A DNA stretch of 50,687 bases from an uncultured Rhodospirillales bacterium. GTDB lineage: Bacteria > Pseudomonadota > Alphaproteobacteria > Azospirillales > Azospirillaceae. The DNA is taken from NCBI GenBank assembly GCA_903931735.1, contig CAIZDL010000045.1:1-50687 (forward strand). The letters are read 5' to 3'. The notes beneath the pieces are model-generated. The model made no database searches. It was not told where the DNA came from and saw nothing but the letters and a program-made list of their open reading frames with translations. Numbering within the stretch: the stretch's first letter is position 1; each line of letters starts with the position of its first letter. Below are positions 1 to 8,736 of the stretch, piece after piece. The translations under genes and the position numbers were made by a program.

Positions 1-2049
1 CGTGCGGCCCGCTGCCGCCAGCGCCGCGAGGTGCCCCACGTTGGCGGCGGGGGTGAGTTCGGCGTACCACTCGGCAATGCCCAGTTCGTCGGCAACCATC
101 GACGCAACCGGAGCGTGATCTCCCGAGAGTAAGAGCACCCGGTAACCGAGCGCATTCAGCCGGGCAACCACGCTGGCCGCATCGCCTCGGGGCCGGTCTT
201 CACATGAGAAGCAAACCGGCGCCCGGCCCGGTCGGTTCAGCCACAATTCCGGGCCAAGACCAGCCCCCCCTTCGCTCGCCCCCCCTTCGCTGGCGCCGAC
301 GAACCGGCGGTGGCCCAAGCGAATTTCACCATCGGGATGATCCAGAATGAGCCCCGCCCCCGCAACCTCCCGCACACCGACCGCGACGCCGACAGTGGGA
401 GCCGCGCGCACCACGGCCCGCGCCAGGGGGTGGCGACTGGCTGCGGCCAGCGATGCCGCCAGCGTGAGCGCCTCGGTATCGACGCCTTCACCCCGGAGCA
501 CCGGGAGGCCATCGGTGAGGGTGCCGGTTTTGTCGAAGGCAATGGTGTCGACTCTGGCGAGACGTTCCAGCGCTGTCGCCGTTTTCAGCAAAATCCCCCG
601 GCGCAGGAGCCGGCCCGAAGCGATTACCTGCACCGCCGGCACCGCGAGTGCCAAAGCGCAGGGGCAGGTAATGATCAGCACCGATACCGCGATCAGCAGT
701 GCCGGCGGCCACGTCATGCCACCGAGAAAGACCCAGCCGAGAAACGTCAGCAGCGCTGCGAGATGAACCACAGGCGCATAAAGCCGCGACACTCGATCGG
801 CCACCGCGACATAACGGGCCCGGCCTTGTCCCGCCACTTCCATGAGCCGGACGATTTCGGCGAGCAGTGTTTCTTCGCCAATCGCCTCGACGTTCAGATG
901 GAGCGGCGCCGAAAGATTGAGGGTGCCCGCGAAAACTTTTTCCCCCGGCCCGATGGCGGTGGGGGTGCTCTCGCCGGTAATCAGGCTGGTATCGAGATCG
1001 GAGACCCCGAAGGCGATGCGTCCGTCCACCGGCACCCGCTCGCCCGCCGGGACCAGAACCACCATGCCGACCCGGACCGCTTCCGGTGGCACCACGGCAA
1101 GCTGCCCGTCTTCGCCGATAACCGTCACAGCGGAGGCGCCAAGTGAGAGGAGATGCTCGGCCACCGAGCGCGCCCGGCCGCGCGCCCGCTGGTCGAGATA
1201 GCGGCCGATCAACAAAAAGAACAGCAGCGTGATCGCGCTATCGAAATAGGCGTGCTCGCCGCCCCGAATCGTCTCGGCCAAACTCATGATGGTGGTCAGC
1301 GTAACGCCGATGGAGATTGGCACATCCATGTTGGTGCGCAGCGCCCTCAGCGCCCGGAACGCCGAGCGCAGAAAGGGTCTGAGTGCGTAAACGATGGCCG
1401 GCAAGGCGATCAGCGCTGAAAACCAATACATCAGCGAGCGGGTTGCCGGCCCCATGCCCTGGGAATAGCCGGCCCAGATGGCCACCGACAGCAGCATCAC
1501 GTTGGCGGCGGCGAAGCCGGCCACGGCCAGGGTGCGCAACAACTCCTGCTCAATCACGGTGTCGCCATGGGCGAGCCGGCGCGGATCGAAGGGGACGAGG
1601 CGGTAGCCAAGCCGGGCGATGATCCCGACCAGGAGGTTGATGTTCGCCTGCTCGGGCCGCCAGCGCAGGGTTAGCCGGCGGGTGGTCATATTGAGCCGGC
1701 CTTCCAGCACGCCGGGCTGCCGGGCCAGCACCGCCTCGATCAACCAGACGCAGGCCCCGCACTGAAGGCCGTCGACCATTAGATAGAGGGCCGCGCTGCC
1801 GTCGTCGGCGGTCCGGACGTGGGCGCCGAAATCAACCGTGCCGGCGGTATCTTCGGGACGGAGTGGCCGCGCGGAGGGGTCGAGGCTGCGCCGGGCATAG
1901 TATCCGCCAAGACCGAGGGTGCGCACCAAGGCAAAAGCCCCAACGCAGCCGGGGCAGCAAAACCGCCGTCCTTCCCCGTCTACACTTCCGGTTGCATCCA
2001 GTGGTAAACCACAATGGGCGCAGACCGTGGCGGTCAGCCCTTCAGCCAA
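1..2049 (-). CDS. fixI: Copper-translocating P-type ATPase FixI/CcoI, 3' end beyond the window
   Basis: P1B-type ATPase expected to move copper across the inner membrane for assembly of the cbb3-type cytochrome c oxidase. The frame stays open from 2049 to base 1, so the C-terminus (the GDGxNDxP region) lies outside. Visible in order: an N-terminal Cys-rich segment (CAHCG at residues 10-14, then FCCPGC), a heavy-metal-associated CGAC motif, membrane segments, TGES, the copper-type CPC membrane motif near residue 462, the phosphorylation motif DKTGT (Asp about 506) and an HP locus (SRHPLA). The first Cys motif follows fixH so closely that the best start is TTG at 2049, overlapping fixH by 16 bases, with a GAAGG-like ribosome site inside fixH. 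That start is inferred; no ATG is available. Third gene of the fixGHI run; fixS would be expected further left. Confidence 0.9.
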   Translation of the reverse strand, partial: MAEGLTATVCAHCGLPLDATGSVDGEGRRFCCPGCVGAFALVRTLGLGGYYARRSLDPSARPLRPEDTAGTVDFGAHVRTADDGSAALYLMVDGLQCGACVWLIEAVLARQPGVLEGRLNMTTRRLTLRWRPEQANINLLVGIIARLGYRLVPFDPRRLAHGDTVIEQELLRTLAVAGFAAANVMLLSVAIWAGYSQGMGPATRSLMYWFSALIALPAIVYALRPFLRSAFRALRALRTNMDVPISIGVTLTTIMSLAETIRGGEHAYFDSAITLLFFLLIGRYLDQRARGRARSVAEHLLSLGASAVTVIGEDGQLAVVPPEAVRVGMVVLVPAGERVPVDGRIAFGVSDLDTSLITGESTPTAIGPGEKVFAGTLNLSAPLHLNVEAIGEETLLAEIVRLMEVAGQGRARYVAVADRVSRLYAPVVHLAALLTFLGWVFLGGMTWPPALLIAVSVLIITCPCALALAVPAVQVIASGRLLRRGILLKTATALERLARVDTIAFDKTGTLTDGLPVLRGEGVDTEALTLAASLAAASRHPLARAVVRAAPTVGVAVGVREVAGAGLILDHPDGEIRLGHRRFVGASEGGASEGGAGLGPELWLNRPGRAPVCFSCEDRPRGDAASVVARLNALGYRVLLLSGDHAPVASMVADELGIAEWYAELTPAANVGHLAALAAAGRT

Positions 2050-2546
2050 ACCCGCTCTACCTTCTGATAATTTCCCGAGGGATGGCTGATATCGAGCCGC
2101 AGATCCCAAACGCCGGGCAGCGGCACCACCAACTCGGCGCCATACCGGCCGTCCCCTGCGTCGGCCAACTTGGCGTGGCTGTCGGCGCCGGATTTGGTTG
2201 GGCGCAATAAGCCGACCACCACTTCGGCCCCGGTCAGCGGTCGGCCCGCCCGATCGTTAAGGGTTACGTCGAGTCGGCCCCTGAGACCTTCGGTGTTGGT
2301 GAACGATACCTTGACTTGCCAGCCGCGCTCGACTTGGGCCTGGGCTGCTGCCAGGGCCAAGTTGTAATGGGCACCTTCGTCGGAGGCGTGCTCCGAGGTC
2401 AAGCCGCTGAACGACGACAGCGCGTAGTGGACGAGCGCGCCGTTGGCGGCGAAAACCACCAGAAACGGTGCCGCGATCATCCACGGAATGTACCAGCCGG
2501 GCTGACGATCGCGACGGACGTTAAGACGAAAGAGGGACCAAGCCAT
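2034..2546 (-). CDS. fixH: FixH/CcoH, cbb3 oxidase assembly protein
   Basis: 170-residue protein with one N-terminal membrane segment (about residues 18-42) and a soluble C-terminal part rich in beta-strand, the usual FixH layout. FixH proteins associate with the cbb3 oxidase during assembly and with the copper ATPase FixI. It starts 28 bases after fixG and its end overlaps the inferred fixI start, so translation is probably coupled. The C-terminal part has an Ig-like feel (GVWDLRLDISH near the end), as in the family. The call rests on length, topology and position between fixG and fixI. Confidence 0.88.
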   Translation of the reverse strand: MAWSLFRLNVRRDRQPGWYIPWMIAAPFLVVFAANGALVHYALSSFSGLTSEHASDEGAHYNLALAAAQAQVERGWQVKVSFTNTEGLRGRLDVTLNDRAGRPLTGAEVVVGLLRPTKSGADSHAKLADAGDGRYGAELVVPLPGVWDLRLDISHPSGNYQKVERVWLKG

Positions 2547-2574
2547 GATGCGGAGCCTTCCCGATTAGGCCCGA

Positions 2575-4026
2575 TTAGGGACCCATGAAGCTTGTTTCGT
2601 ATGTGTCGTTGATGCCGGCGGTTTCGGACCGGACCACAAAACGCAACGGGGTCGAAACGCCGGCCAACGACTCCCTGGGGGTCCGGACGGTGACCCGGAA
2701 TGTGGCGACGGCATCGGGGACGGCCGCGAGATGCAACTCGGAAACCGGCGTTTCATCTGCACCCGACGTTACCATACGGGCGCCCGAAATGCCTTCAAGA
2801 GTTACGGTGTATTGGTGGGCGTCGCGGGTGAGGTTGGAGATTTTCAAGGTGAAGCCGTTCATGATCTCGCCGCCGGCCATTCGAACATAAAGCGGCGCCC
2901 GGTCGCGCAACAGGCTGACATGAACCAGCGCCCGCTCCGCGTAGGTGGTGACCATAAACACCCCAACCGCCAAGAGCAACGCCATGTAAATCAAGGTGCG
3001 CGGACGCAACAAGGCGTAGCGGGGCTTCTTGCCGGCGGCGCAGGCGATTTGCGCGTTCAGGGTGTCAAACGCGATGAGTTTGCCAGGGCGGCCGATGCGC
3101 TTCATGATGTCGTCGCACGCATCGATGCAGAGTGCGCAGCCAATACATTGTAACTGCGAGCCATTACGAATATCGATGCCCGTCGGGCAAACATGTTGGC
3201 AGGCGCCGCAATCAATGCAGTCGCCGAGACCCTGGGCTTTCCGCTGCTCCCAGCTTACCGACTTGCGCAATGGCCCCCGCCCTTCACCGCGCCATGCGCG
3301 ATAACTGACGATCAAGCTCTCTTCATCTTGCATTGCGGACTGAAAGCGCGGCCACGGGCACATATAGGTGCAGGTGTGTTCACGCAAAAAGCCAGCCAGA
3401 AAGTATACCATCATGCTGAGAATGCAGATCATGACGACAGTTGTGGCCGAAACCGAGCCCGTCACCATATTGTGAACCAGAGTCGGCGCATCGTAAAAAT
3501 AAAAGATAAACCACCCACCGGTAAGAAATGCGATGGTCAACCACGCCCCATGCTTGGTGAGCTTAAGAAAAAAAGTGGCGCGGGTCATTGGCGCTTGGTC
3601 ACGGCGAATCCGCTCGTTGCGGTCGCCCTCAATCAGCCGCTCGACCCACATGTAAAGGTCGGTCCACAAGGTTTGGGGGCAGGCGTAGCCGCACCAAATC
3701 CGGCCAAAGAGCGCTGTCGTTAAAAACAGCACTACTGCGGCTAAAATTAGCAAAAACGTTACGTAGTAAATTTGTTGGGGCCAAATTTCGACATTGAATA
3801 TAAAAAACCGACGCCCGTCGAAATCAAATAGAACGGCTTGGTCTGAAATTCCCGGACCCCGATCCCAGCGTAGCCAGGGCATTACATAATACCCGACCAG
3901 CATTACAATTAGGACAGCCCACTTGACTTGGCGGTGCGGACCACGAACCGACTTTGGCTGGACTTTTGTGTGCGAAGAGAAAAGTGCCGGCTGCTCGGAC
4001 GAGGCAGCGGCTGGGTCGTTATTCAT
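2575..4026 (-). CDS. fixG: FixG/CcoG, polyferredoxin for cbb3 oxidase assembly
   Basis: 483-residue inner-membrane iron-sulfur protein. Family members help reduce copper for cbb3 oxidase biogenesis. Membrane segments are visible near residues 36-52, 86-106, 160-178, 195-214 and 343-361. Two ferredoxin motifs carry Cys270, 273, 276, 280 and Cys294, 297, 300, 304. Further family Cys motifs are WCGYACPQ near 111 and CTYMCPW near 219. The C-terminal 110 residues form the Ig-like FixG_C domain. First gene of fixGHI; the structural oxidase genes fixNOQP are not in this window. Control by an FNR/FixK protein is common for this operon, but I found no convincing TTGAT-N4-ATCAA site upstream. Confidence 0.95.
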   Translation of the reverse strand: MNNDPAAASSEQPALFSSHTKVQPKSVRGPHRQVKWAVLIVMLVGYYVMPWLRWDRGPGISDQAVLFDFDGRRFFIFNVEIWPQQIYYVTFLLILAAVVLFLTTALFGRIWCGYACPQTLWTDLYMWVERLIEGDRNERIRRDQAPMTRATFFLKLTKHGAWLTIAFLTGGWFIFYFYDAPTLVHNMVTGSVSATTVVMICILSMMVYFLAGFLREHTCTYMCPWPRFQSAMQDEESLIVSYRAWRGEGRGPLRKSVSWEQRKAQGLGDCIDCGACQHVCPTGIDIRNGSQLQCIGCALCIDACDDIMKRIGRPGKLIAFDTLNAQIACAAGKKPRYALLRPRTLIYMALLLAVGVFMVTTYAERALVHVSLLRDRAPLYVRMAGGEIMNGFTLKISNLTRDAHQYTVTLEGISGARMVTSGADETPVSELHLAAVPDAVATFRVTVRTPRESLAGVSTPLRFVVRSETAGINDTYETSFMGP

Positions 4027-4355
4027 GAGAGTCTGACCTCAAATTTAGCACGGTGGCATCCTGCCACTCGCCGCAACGAAACTCCACGCCGAAAGGGCCG
4101 CAACTTCGCATGGCTGCGCTGACCACTCCGAGAGGTGATTGGCCCCACTGATAAATTATTTGATAACCTTTTGGGGCTAGTTCATATTAGGGCATGATGC
4201 GCTCAAGCGGAACCGCATCATGCCCTAACTTTTTTGTTTTTAGCGCGGATCAACGCTGCGGTGGTGAGTCCCCCCCGCCGCCGCCCGCTCTAGAAATAAC
4301 CAGCGCGGCTCTTCTTGATTGCTAATTCCCAGCTCGGGGAAGGAGATAGCACCCA
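4027..4355. other. Divergent intergenic region between fixG and a small membrane gene
   Basis: 329 bases without a recognisable gene. It must hold the promoters of fixG (leftward) and of the small gene at 4356 (rightward). The main visible structure is the 15-bp perfect inverted repeat at 4187-4228 followed by a T-rich stretch. A half FNR-like site TTGAT lies at 4160-4164 without its partner half. I see no convincing -35/-10 pair. Confidence 0.6.
4187..4242 (+). terminator. 15-bp perfect hairpin with T-run; terminator-like or REP-like palindrome
   Basis: Arms at 4187-4201 and 4214-4228 are perfectly complementary (core GGGCATGATGCG / CGCATCATGCCC) with a 12-base loop. A TTTTTTGTTTTT stretch follows at 4231-4242. 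It has the form of an intrinsic terminator reading rightward, yet it sits between two divergent genes, where no plus-strand gene ends. It may instead be a dispersed palindromic repeat or insulate the downstream gene from antisense transcription. Confidence 0.6.
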
Positions 4356-4538
4356 ATGTTTGGCAGTAAGTTCGAAACCTTCGGAATTCTCGGCGGGCTG
4401 CTGGCGATCGTCGGCATCATCGTGTCGTTGTTCGTCAACCCATCGATCACCGTGGTCATCTACACCGTGCTCGCGTGGCTCAACACCATCCTTGTTATCA
4501 TGATCTGCGATCCATTCGGGACCCAAGGCTCGAAGTGA
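4356..4538 (+). CDS. Small membrane protein of unknown function (60 residues)
   Basis: Not recognised. A short gene with a good ribosome site (AAGGAG at about 4340, ten bases before the ATG). The product is almost entirely two hydrophobic helices (about residues 9-27 and 31-51) joined by a short NPS turn, ending in DPFGTQGSK. It has no Cys-pair or His metal motif, one Cys near residue 51, and no signal peptide cleavage site. It sits alone on the plus strand between fixG and a TauE/SafE-like gene and is closed by the hairpin at 4545-4596, so it looks like a one-gene unit. A role beside the cbb3 oxidase is suggested only by position. Confidence 0.7.
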   Translation: MFGSKFETFGILGGLLAIVGIIVSLFVNPSITVVIYTVLAWLNTILVIMICDPFGTQGSK

Positions 4539-4544
4539 AACGGC

Positions 4545-4600
4545 ACCAGACTGGGCGTGGCCTTGTCGCACCCGACCCGGCCTCGCCCAGTCTGGTTTAA
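4545..4600. terminator. Bidirectional hairpin terminator between convergent genes
   Basis: Perfect 13-bp inverted repeat: ACCAGACTGGGCG at 4545-4557 and its complement at 4584-4596. An inner GGCC pair can extend the stem. A short T-rich TTTAA follows on the plus strand. It lies seven bases after the small membrane gene and 18 bases before the end of the convergent gene at 4614, so it can serve both. Confidence 0.7.
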
Positions 4601-4613
4601 CATCAGGGTATGT

Positions 4614-5390
4614 TTAGAATATGGCCAGCCGCCACGCCAGCCAGCCTAGAAAGGCGGCGTTGCAGGTTAGGATCAGCGGCGTGATTCGGGCGGCTGCGCT
4701 TTGCCATTTTCGGCCGGCAGCATGGCCGGCGATGCCCACCGCGACCAGGGTTGGCACGGTTCCGGCCGCAAAAGCGAGCAATCCGACCGCCCCTGTCACT
4801 GGGTCCCGCGTTGCTGCCGCCGCCGCGATGGCGCTGTAGAGCAATCCGCACGGCAAAAAGCCGAGGGTCAGCCCCAGAGCCAAGCCGCGCCAACCCGTGG
4901 GGCCAGCGCCCCCGCAGAGGGGCCGGGCGACCCGCGCGAGTGCAGAGCCCACAGCATCGCCGGACAGCCGCCGGCCCGATGGCAGCCGGGGGGCAAGCTT
5001 CATTCCGGCGGCGGCCAGAAACCCCATCGCCGCAAGACCAAGGAGCGCGACGCTCAGCCAGCGCACCCCGGCGAGCGCACCAAACTGCCCGGCAAACCAA
5101 CCGGCTACCGCGCCCAGCGTCATATAGGTGACGGTGCGTCCAAGATGATAGGGGAGCAGCACGGCGCTATAGAGTCGTTGGCGCTCGGATAAGTTTCGGG
5201 CGGGCACCGCTTCCAGGCGCATTTCGACCTGACACAGCACAAAGGGGCCGCACATCGCGGCGCAATGGCTGAAGCTGCCGGAAAAACCGGCCAGAAATAA
5301 CGCCACGAGCAGCCCATCCGCCTGTTCGATCACGACCCGGCAGTGGGCGAAGCCATTTTCGAGCAGTAAAATTGCCCCAGGAGCGTCCAT
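4614..5390 (-). CDS. TauE/SafE-DsbD-like membrane protein (cbb3-associated)
   Basis: 258 residues with about six hydrophobic segments. The motif HCAAMCGPF near residues 42-50 is typical of the DsbD_2 / 'sulfite exporter TauE/SafE' proteins found next to ccoGHIS clusters. In those clusters the protein is thought to act in copper or thiol handling for oxidase maturation; this is family-level inference. Gly/Ala-rich helices continue to a positively charged loop and a GFLPCGLLYSAI motif near residue 175, whose Pro-Cys also recurs in the family. The start at 5390 puts about 25 residues before the first membrane helix. It is separated from fixG by the small plus-strand gene. Confidence 0.8.
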   Translation of the reverse strand: MDAPGAILLLENGFAHCRVVIEQADGLLVALFLAGFSGSFSHCAAMCGPFVLCQVEMRLEAVPARNLSERQRLYSAVLLPYHLGRTVTYMTLGAVAGWFAGQFGALAGVRWLSVALLGLAAMGFLAAAGMKLAPRLPSGRRLSGDAVGSALARVARPLCGGAGPTGWRGLALGLTLGFLPCGLLYSAIAAAAATRDPVTGAVGLLAFAAGTVPTLVAVGIAGHAAGRKWQSAAARITPLILTCNAAFLGWLAWRLAIF

Positions 5391-5414
5391 GGTCGTTGCG
5401 GTTTTAGTTCGGCA

Positions 5415-5810
5415 TCATTGGTCGCCGCCACTGCGCGACGCCTCGGCGGCGTCATCGATCAGATTGCGGAGCTTTCGCACATAAGTGGCATCGCGATGAC
5501 GAACCAACACTATTTTAGCGTTGGCGGTGGTCAGCACCAGTTGGGCTTTTTGAAAAATGATCGCGGTGGTTACTCCAGCAAGCCCAAGGCCGAGCGCCAA
5601 CTCTCCCAGGTCTGAAAGGATTAGCCCGACCACGGCGATGCCAACGGCGAAAAAGGCAATCAGCGATAGGAAAATCTTTTCTTCAATGGCGGTGCCTCCC
5701 CGGATGCGGGTCTCGACGATTTCCTTGATCGGACACGCCAGATCCCCGGATACAACGTGTTCGGCGGTGAGTGTGATGAGACTGTCTTCGAATATGATCC
5801 GCTGCGGCAT
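5415..5810 (-). CDS. DUF6232-like small membrane protein
   Basis: 131 residues if started at the ATG at 5810 (MPQRIIFED), which has a GGGGG-type ribosome site 6-10 bases upstream. An in-frame ATG at 5897 would add 29 residues that look unlike protein, so I reject it. Layout: a short beta region beginning with FEDSLITLTAEHVV, a basic segment, a hydrophobic double helix (about residues 46-85) and a C-terminal strand-rich part. This resembles DUF6232 proteins of unknown function. It ends 24 bases before the start of the TauE/SafE-like gene, so the two may be cotranscribed. Confidence 0.65.
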   Translation of the reverse strand: MPQRIIFEDSLITLTAEHVVSGDLACPIKEIVETRIRGGTAIEEKIFLSLIAFFAVGIAVVGLILSDLGELALGLGLAGVTTAIIFQKAQLVLTTANAKIVLVRHRDATYVRKLRNLIDDAAEASRSGGDQ

Positions 5811-5972
5811 CAATCGCCCCCGATGGTTCCTGCCATGTTGCCCGTTTTCGCGGCCCCGCCGGTCAGAGTGGACGACACCGGCCGCCATGAGTACCACCCC
5901 ACCGATAAAGTCCCGAACTCCAACTGTTCATATCGGCTGTCGGCGCGCTGCATGGATGCGCCGAACGCACCG

Positions 5973-6617
5973 TCACTTGGCCTTTTTGGCCGGTGCGGAC
6001 GGTTGTGGCGGCGGCGGCGGTGGCGGTGGGGCCAAGGTCAACGTCAGCTCATCGAGGGCGAGGTTGAGCTTCAGGAGGTTGATCCGGGGTTCGCCCAAAA
6101 TGGCGTAGTCCCGCTTTTCCACCAGCAACTCAACCAAGGTGCGGACCTCTCCCTCGCCAAGCCGGCGCGCGCGCGCCACCCGTGGCACCTGATAGAACGC
6201 GCCTGCGGGCGAAATGTGGGGGTCGAGGCCGCTGCCCGAAGAGGTTACCAGATCCAGCGGCACCGGGGGCGCTGCGCCGGCCGGATAATCGGCGCGATAG
6301 GCGGCGGCGCGGGCGGTGATATCGGCGATAAGGCGTTTGCTGGTGGCCGAGAGGTTGCTCGCGTTGGATTGGCTGGCATCGTAGCCCCCTTCGCCTGCGG
6401 CCGAGGGGCGGGAATGGAAGTATCCGGGGTGAACAAAGCGCTGGCCGATCAGTGCCGAGCCGATCAATTGGCCGCCGTCGCCTTCAATCAGGCTCCCCTT
6501 TGCCTCAGCCGGAAACAAAAGCCGAGCAGCCCCGGTTACCGCAAGAGGGTAGACCGCTCCGGTCAAGAGTGTCAGCACCAACAAGAGCCGTAGCGCGGGT
6601 TTAAGTTCGCTCAGCAT
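5973..6617 (-). CDS. kdpC: KdpC, subunit C of the K+-transporting ATPase
   Basis: 214 residues. One N-terminal membrane helix (about 7-30) precedes the periplasmic KdpC domain with typical motifs FHSRPSAA, SNASNLS and SGSGLDPHISP near the middle. KdpC stabilises the KdpFABC complex and aids K+ binding. It is longer than usual (about 190) because of a tail made of eight prolines followed by a Lys/Ala-rich end, probably disordered. It follows kdpB by three bases, last gene of kdpFABC. Confidence 0.96.
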   Translation of the reverse strand: MLSELKPALRLLLVLTLLTGAVYPLAVTGAARLLFPAEAKGSLIEGDGGQLIGSALIGQRFVHPGYFHSRPSAAGEGGYDASQSNASNLSATSKRLIADITARAAAYRADYPAGAAPPVPLDLVTSSGSGLDPHISPAGAFYQVPRVARARRLGEGEVRTLVELLVEKRDYAILGEPRINLLKLNLALDELTLTLAPPPPPPPPQPSAPAKKAK

Positions 6618-6620
6618 AGA

Positions 6621-8699
6621 TCACACCACATGCAGGGCGTTAAGAACGATATCAATCATCTTGATGCCGAGAAACGGCACCACGAGCCCGCCCAGACCAT
6701 AGACCAGCAGGTTGCGCCGAAGCTGGCTTGCCGCGTCCACCGGCCGGTAAGCGACCCCTTTGAGGGCCAGCGGGATCAAGGCCACGATCACCAGGGCGTT
6801 GAAGATTGTGGCCGATAGAATGGCGCTCGACGGGCTGCCCAACTCCATCACGTTCAGTTGGGCCAGCTCGGGGTACGTGGTCATGAAGAGGGCCGGGATG
6901 ATCGCAAAGTATTTTGCCACATCGTTGGCAATGGAAAAGGTGGTGAGCGAGCCCCGGCTCATTAAAAGCTGTTTGCCGATCATGACAATTTCGATCAGCT
7001 TGGTTGGGTCGCTCTCAAGGTCCACCATGTTTCCGGCCTCACGGGCGGCCATGGTGCCGGTGTTCATCGCAACGCCGACATCCGCCTGGGCCAGGGCCGG
7101 CGCGTCGTTGGAGCCATCGCCGCACATGGCGACCAAGCGGCCCTTTGCCTGCTCGGAGCGGATCAGCTCCAGTTTGCGCTCGGGGGTGGCTTCGGCCAGA
7201 AAATCATCTACGCCCGCCTCGGCGGCAATGGCGGCGGCGGTCAGTGGGTTGTCGCCGGTGATCATGACGGTGCGGATGCCCATTTGCCGCAAAATCAAAA
7301 AGCGCTCATAGATGCCTGGCTTGATGATATCTTTGAGAAATACGACGCCCAGCCCCAGCCCGTCGCGCGCCACCACCAGCGGCGTGCCGCCGACTTTGGC
7401 CACCCGCTCCACCGCCAAGTTAAGCTCCCGGGCGTTGCGCACCGGCTGGCCGTTGTTCTTTTTGACGAGGTAGCGGTTGAGGATGGTGTCGGGAGCGCCC
7501 TTGCGGATTTCCGAGGTCGGCATATTGACGCCGCTCATTCGGGTTTGGGCGGTGAAGGGGACAAAGCGCAGGGTCCCGAGCGCGCCGGTGGCCGCTTCCT
7601 CTTCCAGGGTTTGCATCGCGTAGCGTTCACGGGCCAGCGACACGATGGATTTGCCCTCGGGGGTCTCGTCGGCCAGCGACGATAAGAGCGCCGCCTCGGC
7701 CAGTTCGCGCTCCGTTACCCCAGGCACCGGAATAAACTCCGAGGCCATGCGGTTGCCCAGTGTGATGGTGCCGGTTTTGTCGAGCAGCAGCACGTCGATA
7801 TCGCCCGCCGCCTCCACCGCACGCCCCGATTTTGCCACCACGTTGACCTTCACCAGCCGGTCCATCCCCGCGATGCCAATCGCCGAGAGCAGGCCGCCGA
7901 TGGTGGTGGGAATAAGCGTCACCAGCAACGCCACCAAATAAATCACCGGCACCATCGCCCCGGAATAAGCGGCGAACGCTTCGAGGGTCACGACCACGAT
8001 CAGGAAAATGATCGTCATGCCCACCAAAAGAATAGTGAGGGCGATTTCGTTGGGCGTCTTCTGGCGCTTGGCCCCTTCCACCAAACCGATCATCCGGTCG
8101 AGGAAGGATTCGCCGGGGTTGGCGCCGATTTCGACTACGATCCGGTCTGAAACCACTTTGGTGCCACCGGTCACCGCCGACCGGTCGCCCCCGCTTTCGC
8201 GGATGACCGGGGCCGACTCGCCGGTTATGGGGGATTCGTCCACGGTGGCGATGCCGGCCACCACATCGCCGTCGCCGGGAATGATCTCGCCCGCCGCCAC
8301 CGCGACCAAATCGCCAACCCGCAGCGCCGCCGCCGGCACAACTTCAAACGTGGTGGCGCCGATGCTTGCCAACCGGTGGGCGCTCATGTCGGTTTTGGTT
8401 TTGCGCAGGGAGTCGGCTTGGGCCTTGCCCCGGCCCTCGGCCATCGCTTCGGCAAAATTGGCGAACAAGAGGGTGAACCACAGCCAGGCCGCCAATTGGC
8501 CGGTCAAGTTGGTCTCGCCGCCGCCAAGAGAAAGGCCTCGGATATAAAGCCCGGTTGCCAGCACCGTTACCACCGCGACCACGAACATTACGGGGTTGCG
8601 GATCATCGACACCGGATTGAGTTTGCGCACGGCATCCACCAGAGCCGGCACGATGATGCCCGGATCGAGGAGCGAGACTTCGGCTGGGCGATGGATCAT
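6621..8699 (-). CDS. kdpB: KdpB, catalytic ATPase subunit of the K+ pump
   Basis: 692 residues, full length for the family. P-type ATPase that powers uptake of K+ through KdpA. Visible: TGES at 159-162, whose Ser162 corresponds to the inhibitory phosphorylation site known in E. coli KdpB; the phosphorylation site DKTGT with Asp307; the KGAPD nucleotide-binding segment; and the hinge motif [12 protein letters not shown]. Membrane helices lie near 35-85, 217-275 and in the last 120 residues. Sits between kdpA (37-base gap) and kdpC. Confidence 0.98.
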   Translation of the reverse strand: MIHRPAEVSLLDPGIIVPALVDAVRKLNPVSMIRNPVMFVVAVVTVLATGLYIRGLSLGGGETNLTGQLAAWLWFTLLFANFAEAMAEGRGKAQADSLRKTKTDMSAHRLASIGATTFEVVPAAALRVGDLVAVAAGEIIPGDGDVVAGIATVDESPITGESAPVIRESGGDRSAVTGGTKVVSDRIVVEIGANPGESFLDRMIGLVEGAKRQKTPNEIALTILLVGMTIIFLIVVVTLEAFAAYSGAMVPVIYLVALLVTLIPTTIGGLLSAIGIAGMDRLVKVNVVAKSGRAVEAAGDIDVLLLDKTGTITLGNRMASEFIPVPGVTERELAEAALLSSLADETPEGKSIVSLARERYAMQTLEEEAATGALGTLRFVPFTAQTRMSGVNMPTSEIRKGAPDTILNRYLVKKNNGQPVRNARELNLAVERVAKVGGTPLVVARDGLGLGVVFLKDIIKPGIYERFLILRQMGIRTVMITGDNPLTAAAIAAEAGVDDFLAEATPERKLELIRSEQAKGRLVAMCGDGSNDAPALAQADVGVAMNTGTMAAREAGNMVDLESDPTKLIEIVMIGKQLLMSRGSLTTFSIANDVAKYFAIIPALFMTTYPELAQLNVMELGSPSSAILSATIFNALVIVALIPLALKGVAYRPVDAASQLRRNLLVYGLGGLVVPFLGIKMIDIVLNALHVV

Positions 8700-8736
8700 G
8701 GGGGTCCCATAACGGTGGAAACGCCGGAGGGGGGAG

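Noticed and set aside
310-1146. Long plus-strand open frame opposite fixI
   Set aside because: Arg/His/Gly-rich translation typical of the antisense of a GC-rich gene; fixI motifs are intact on the other strand.
4160-4173. FNR/FixK box upstream of fixG
   Set aside because: Only one half-site (TTGAT) is present; the partner half is TTTTG rather than ATCAA.
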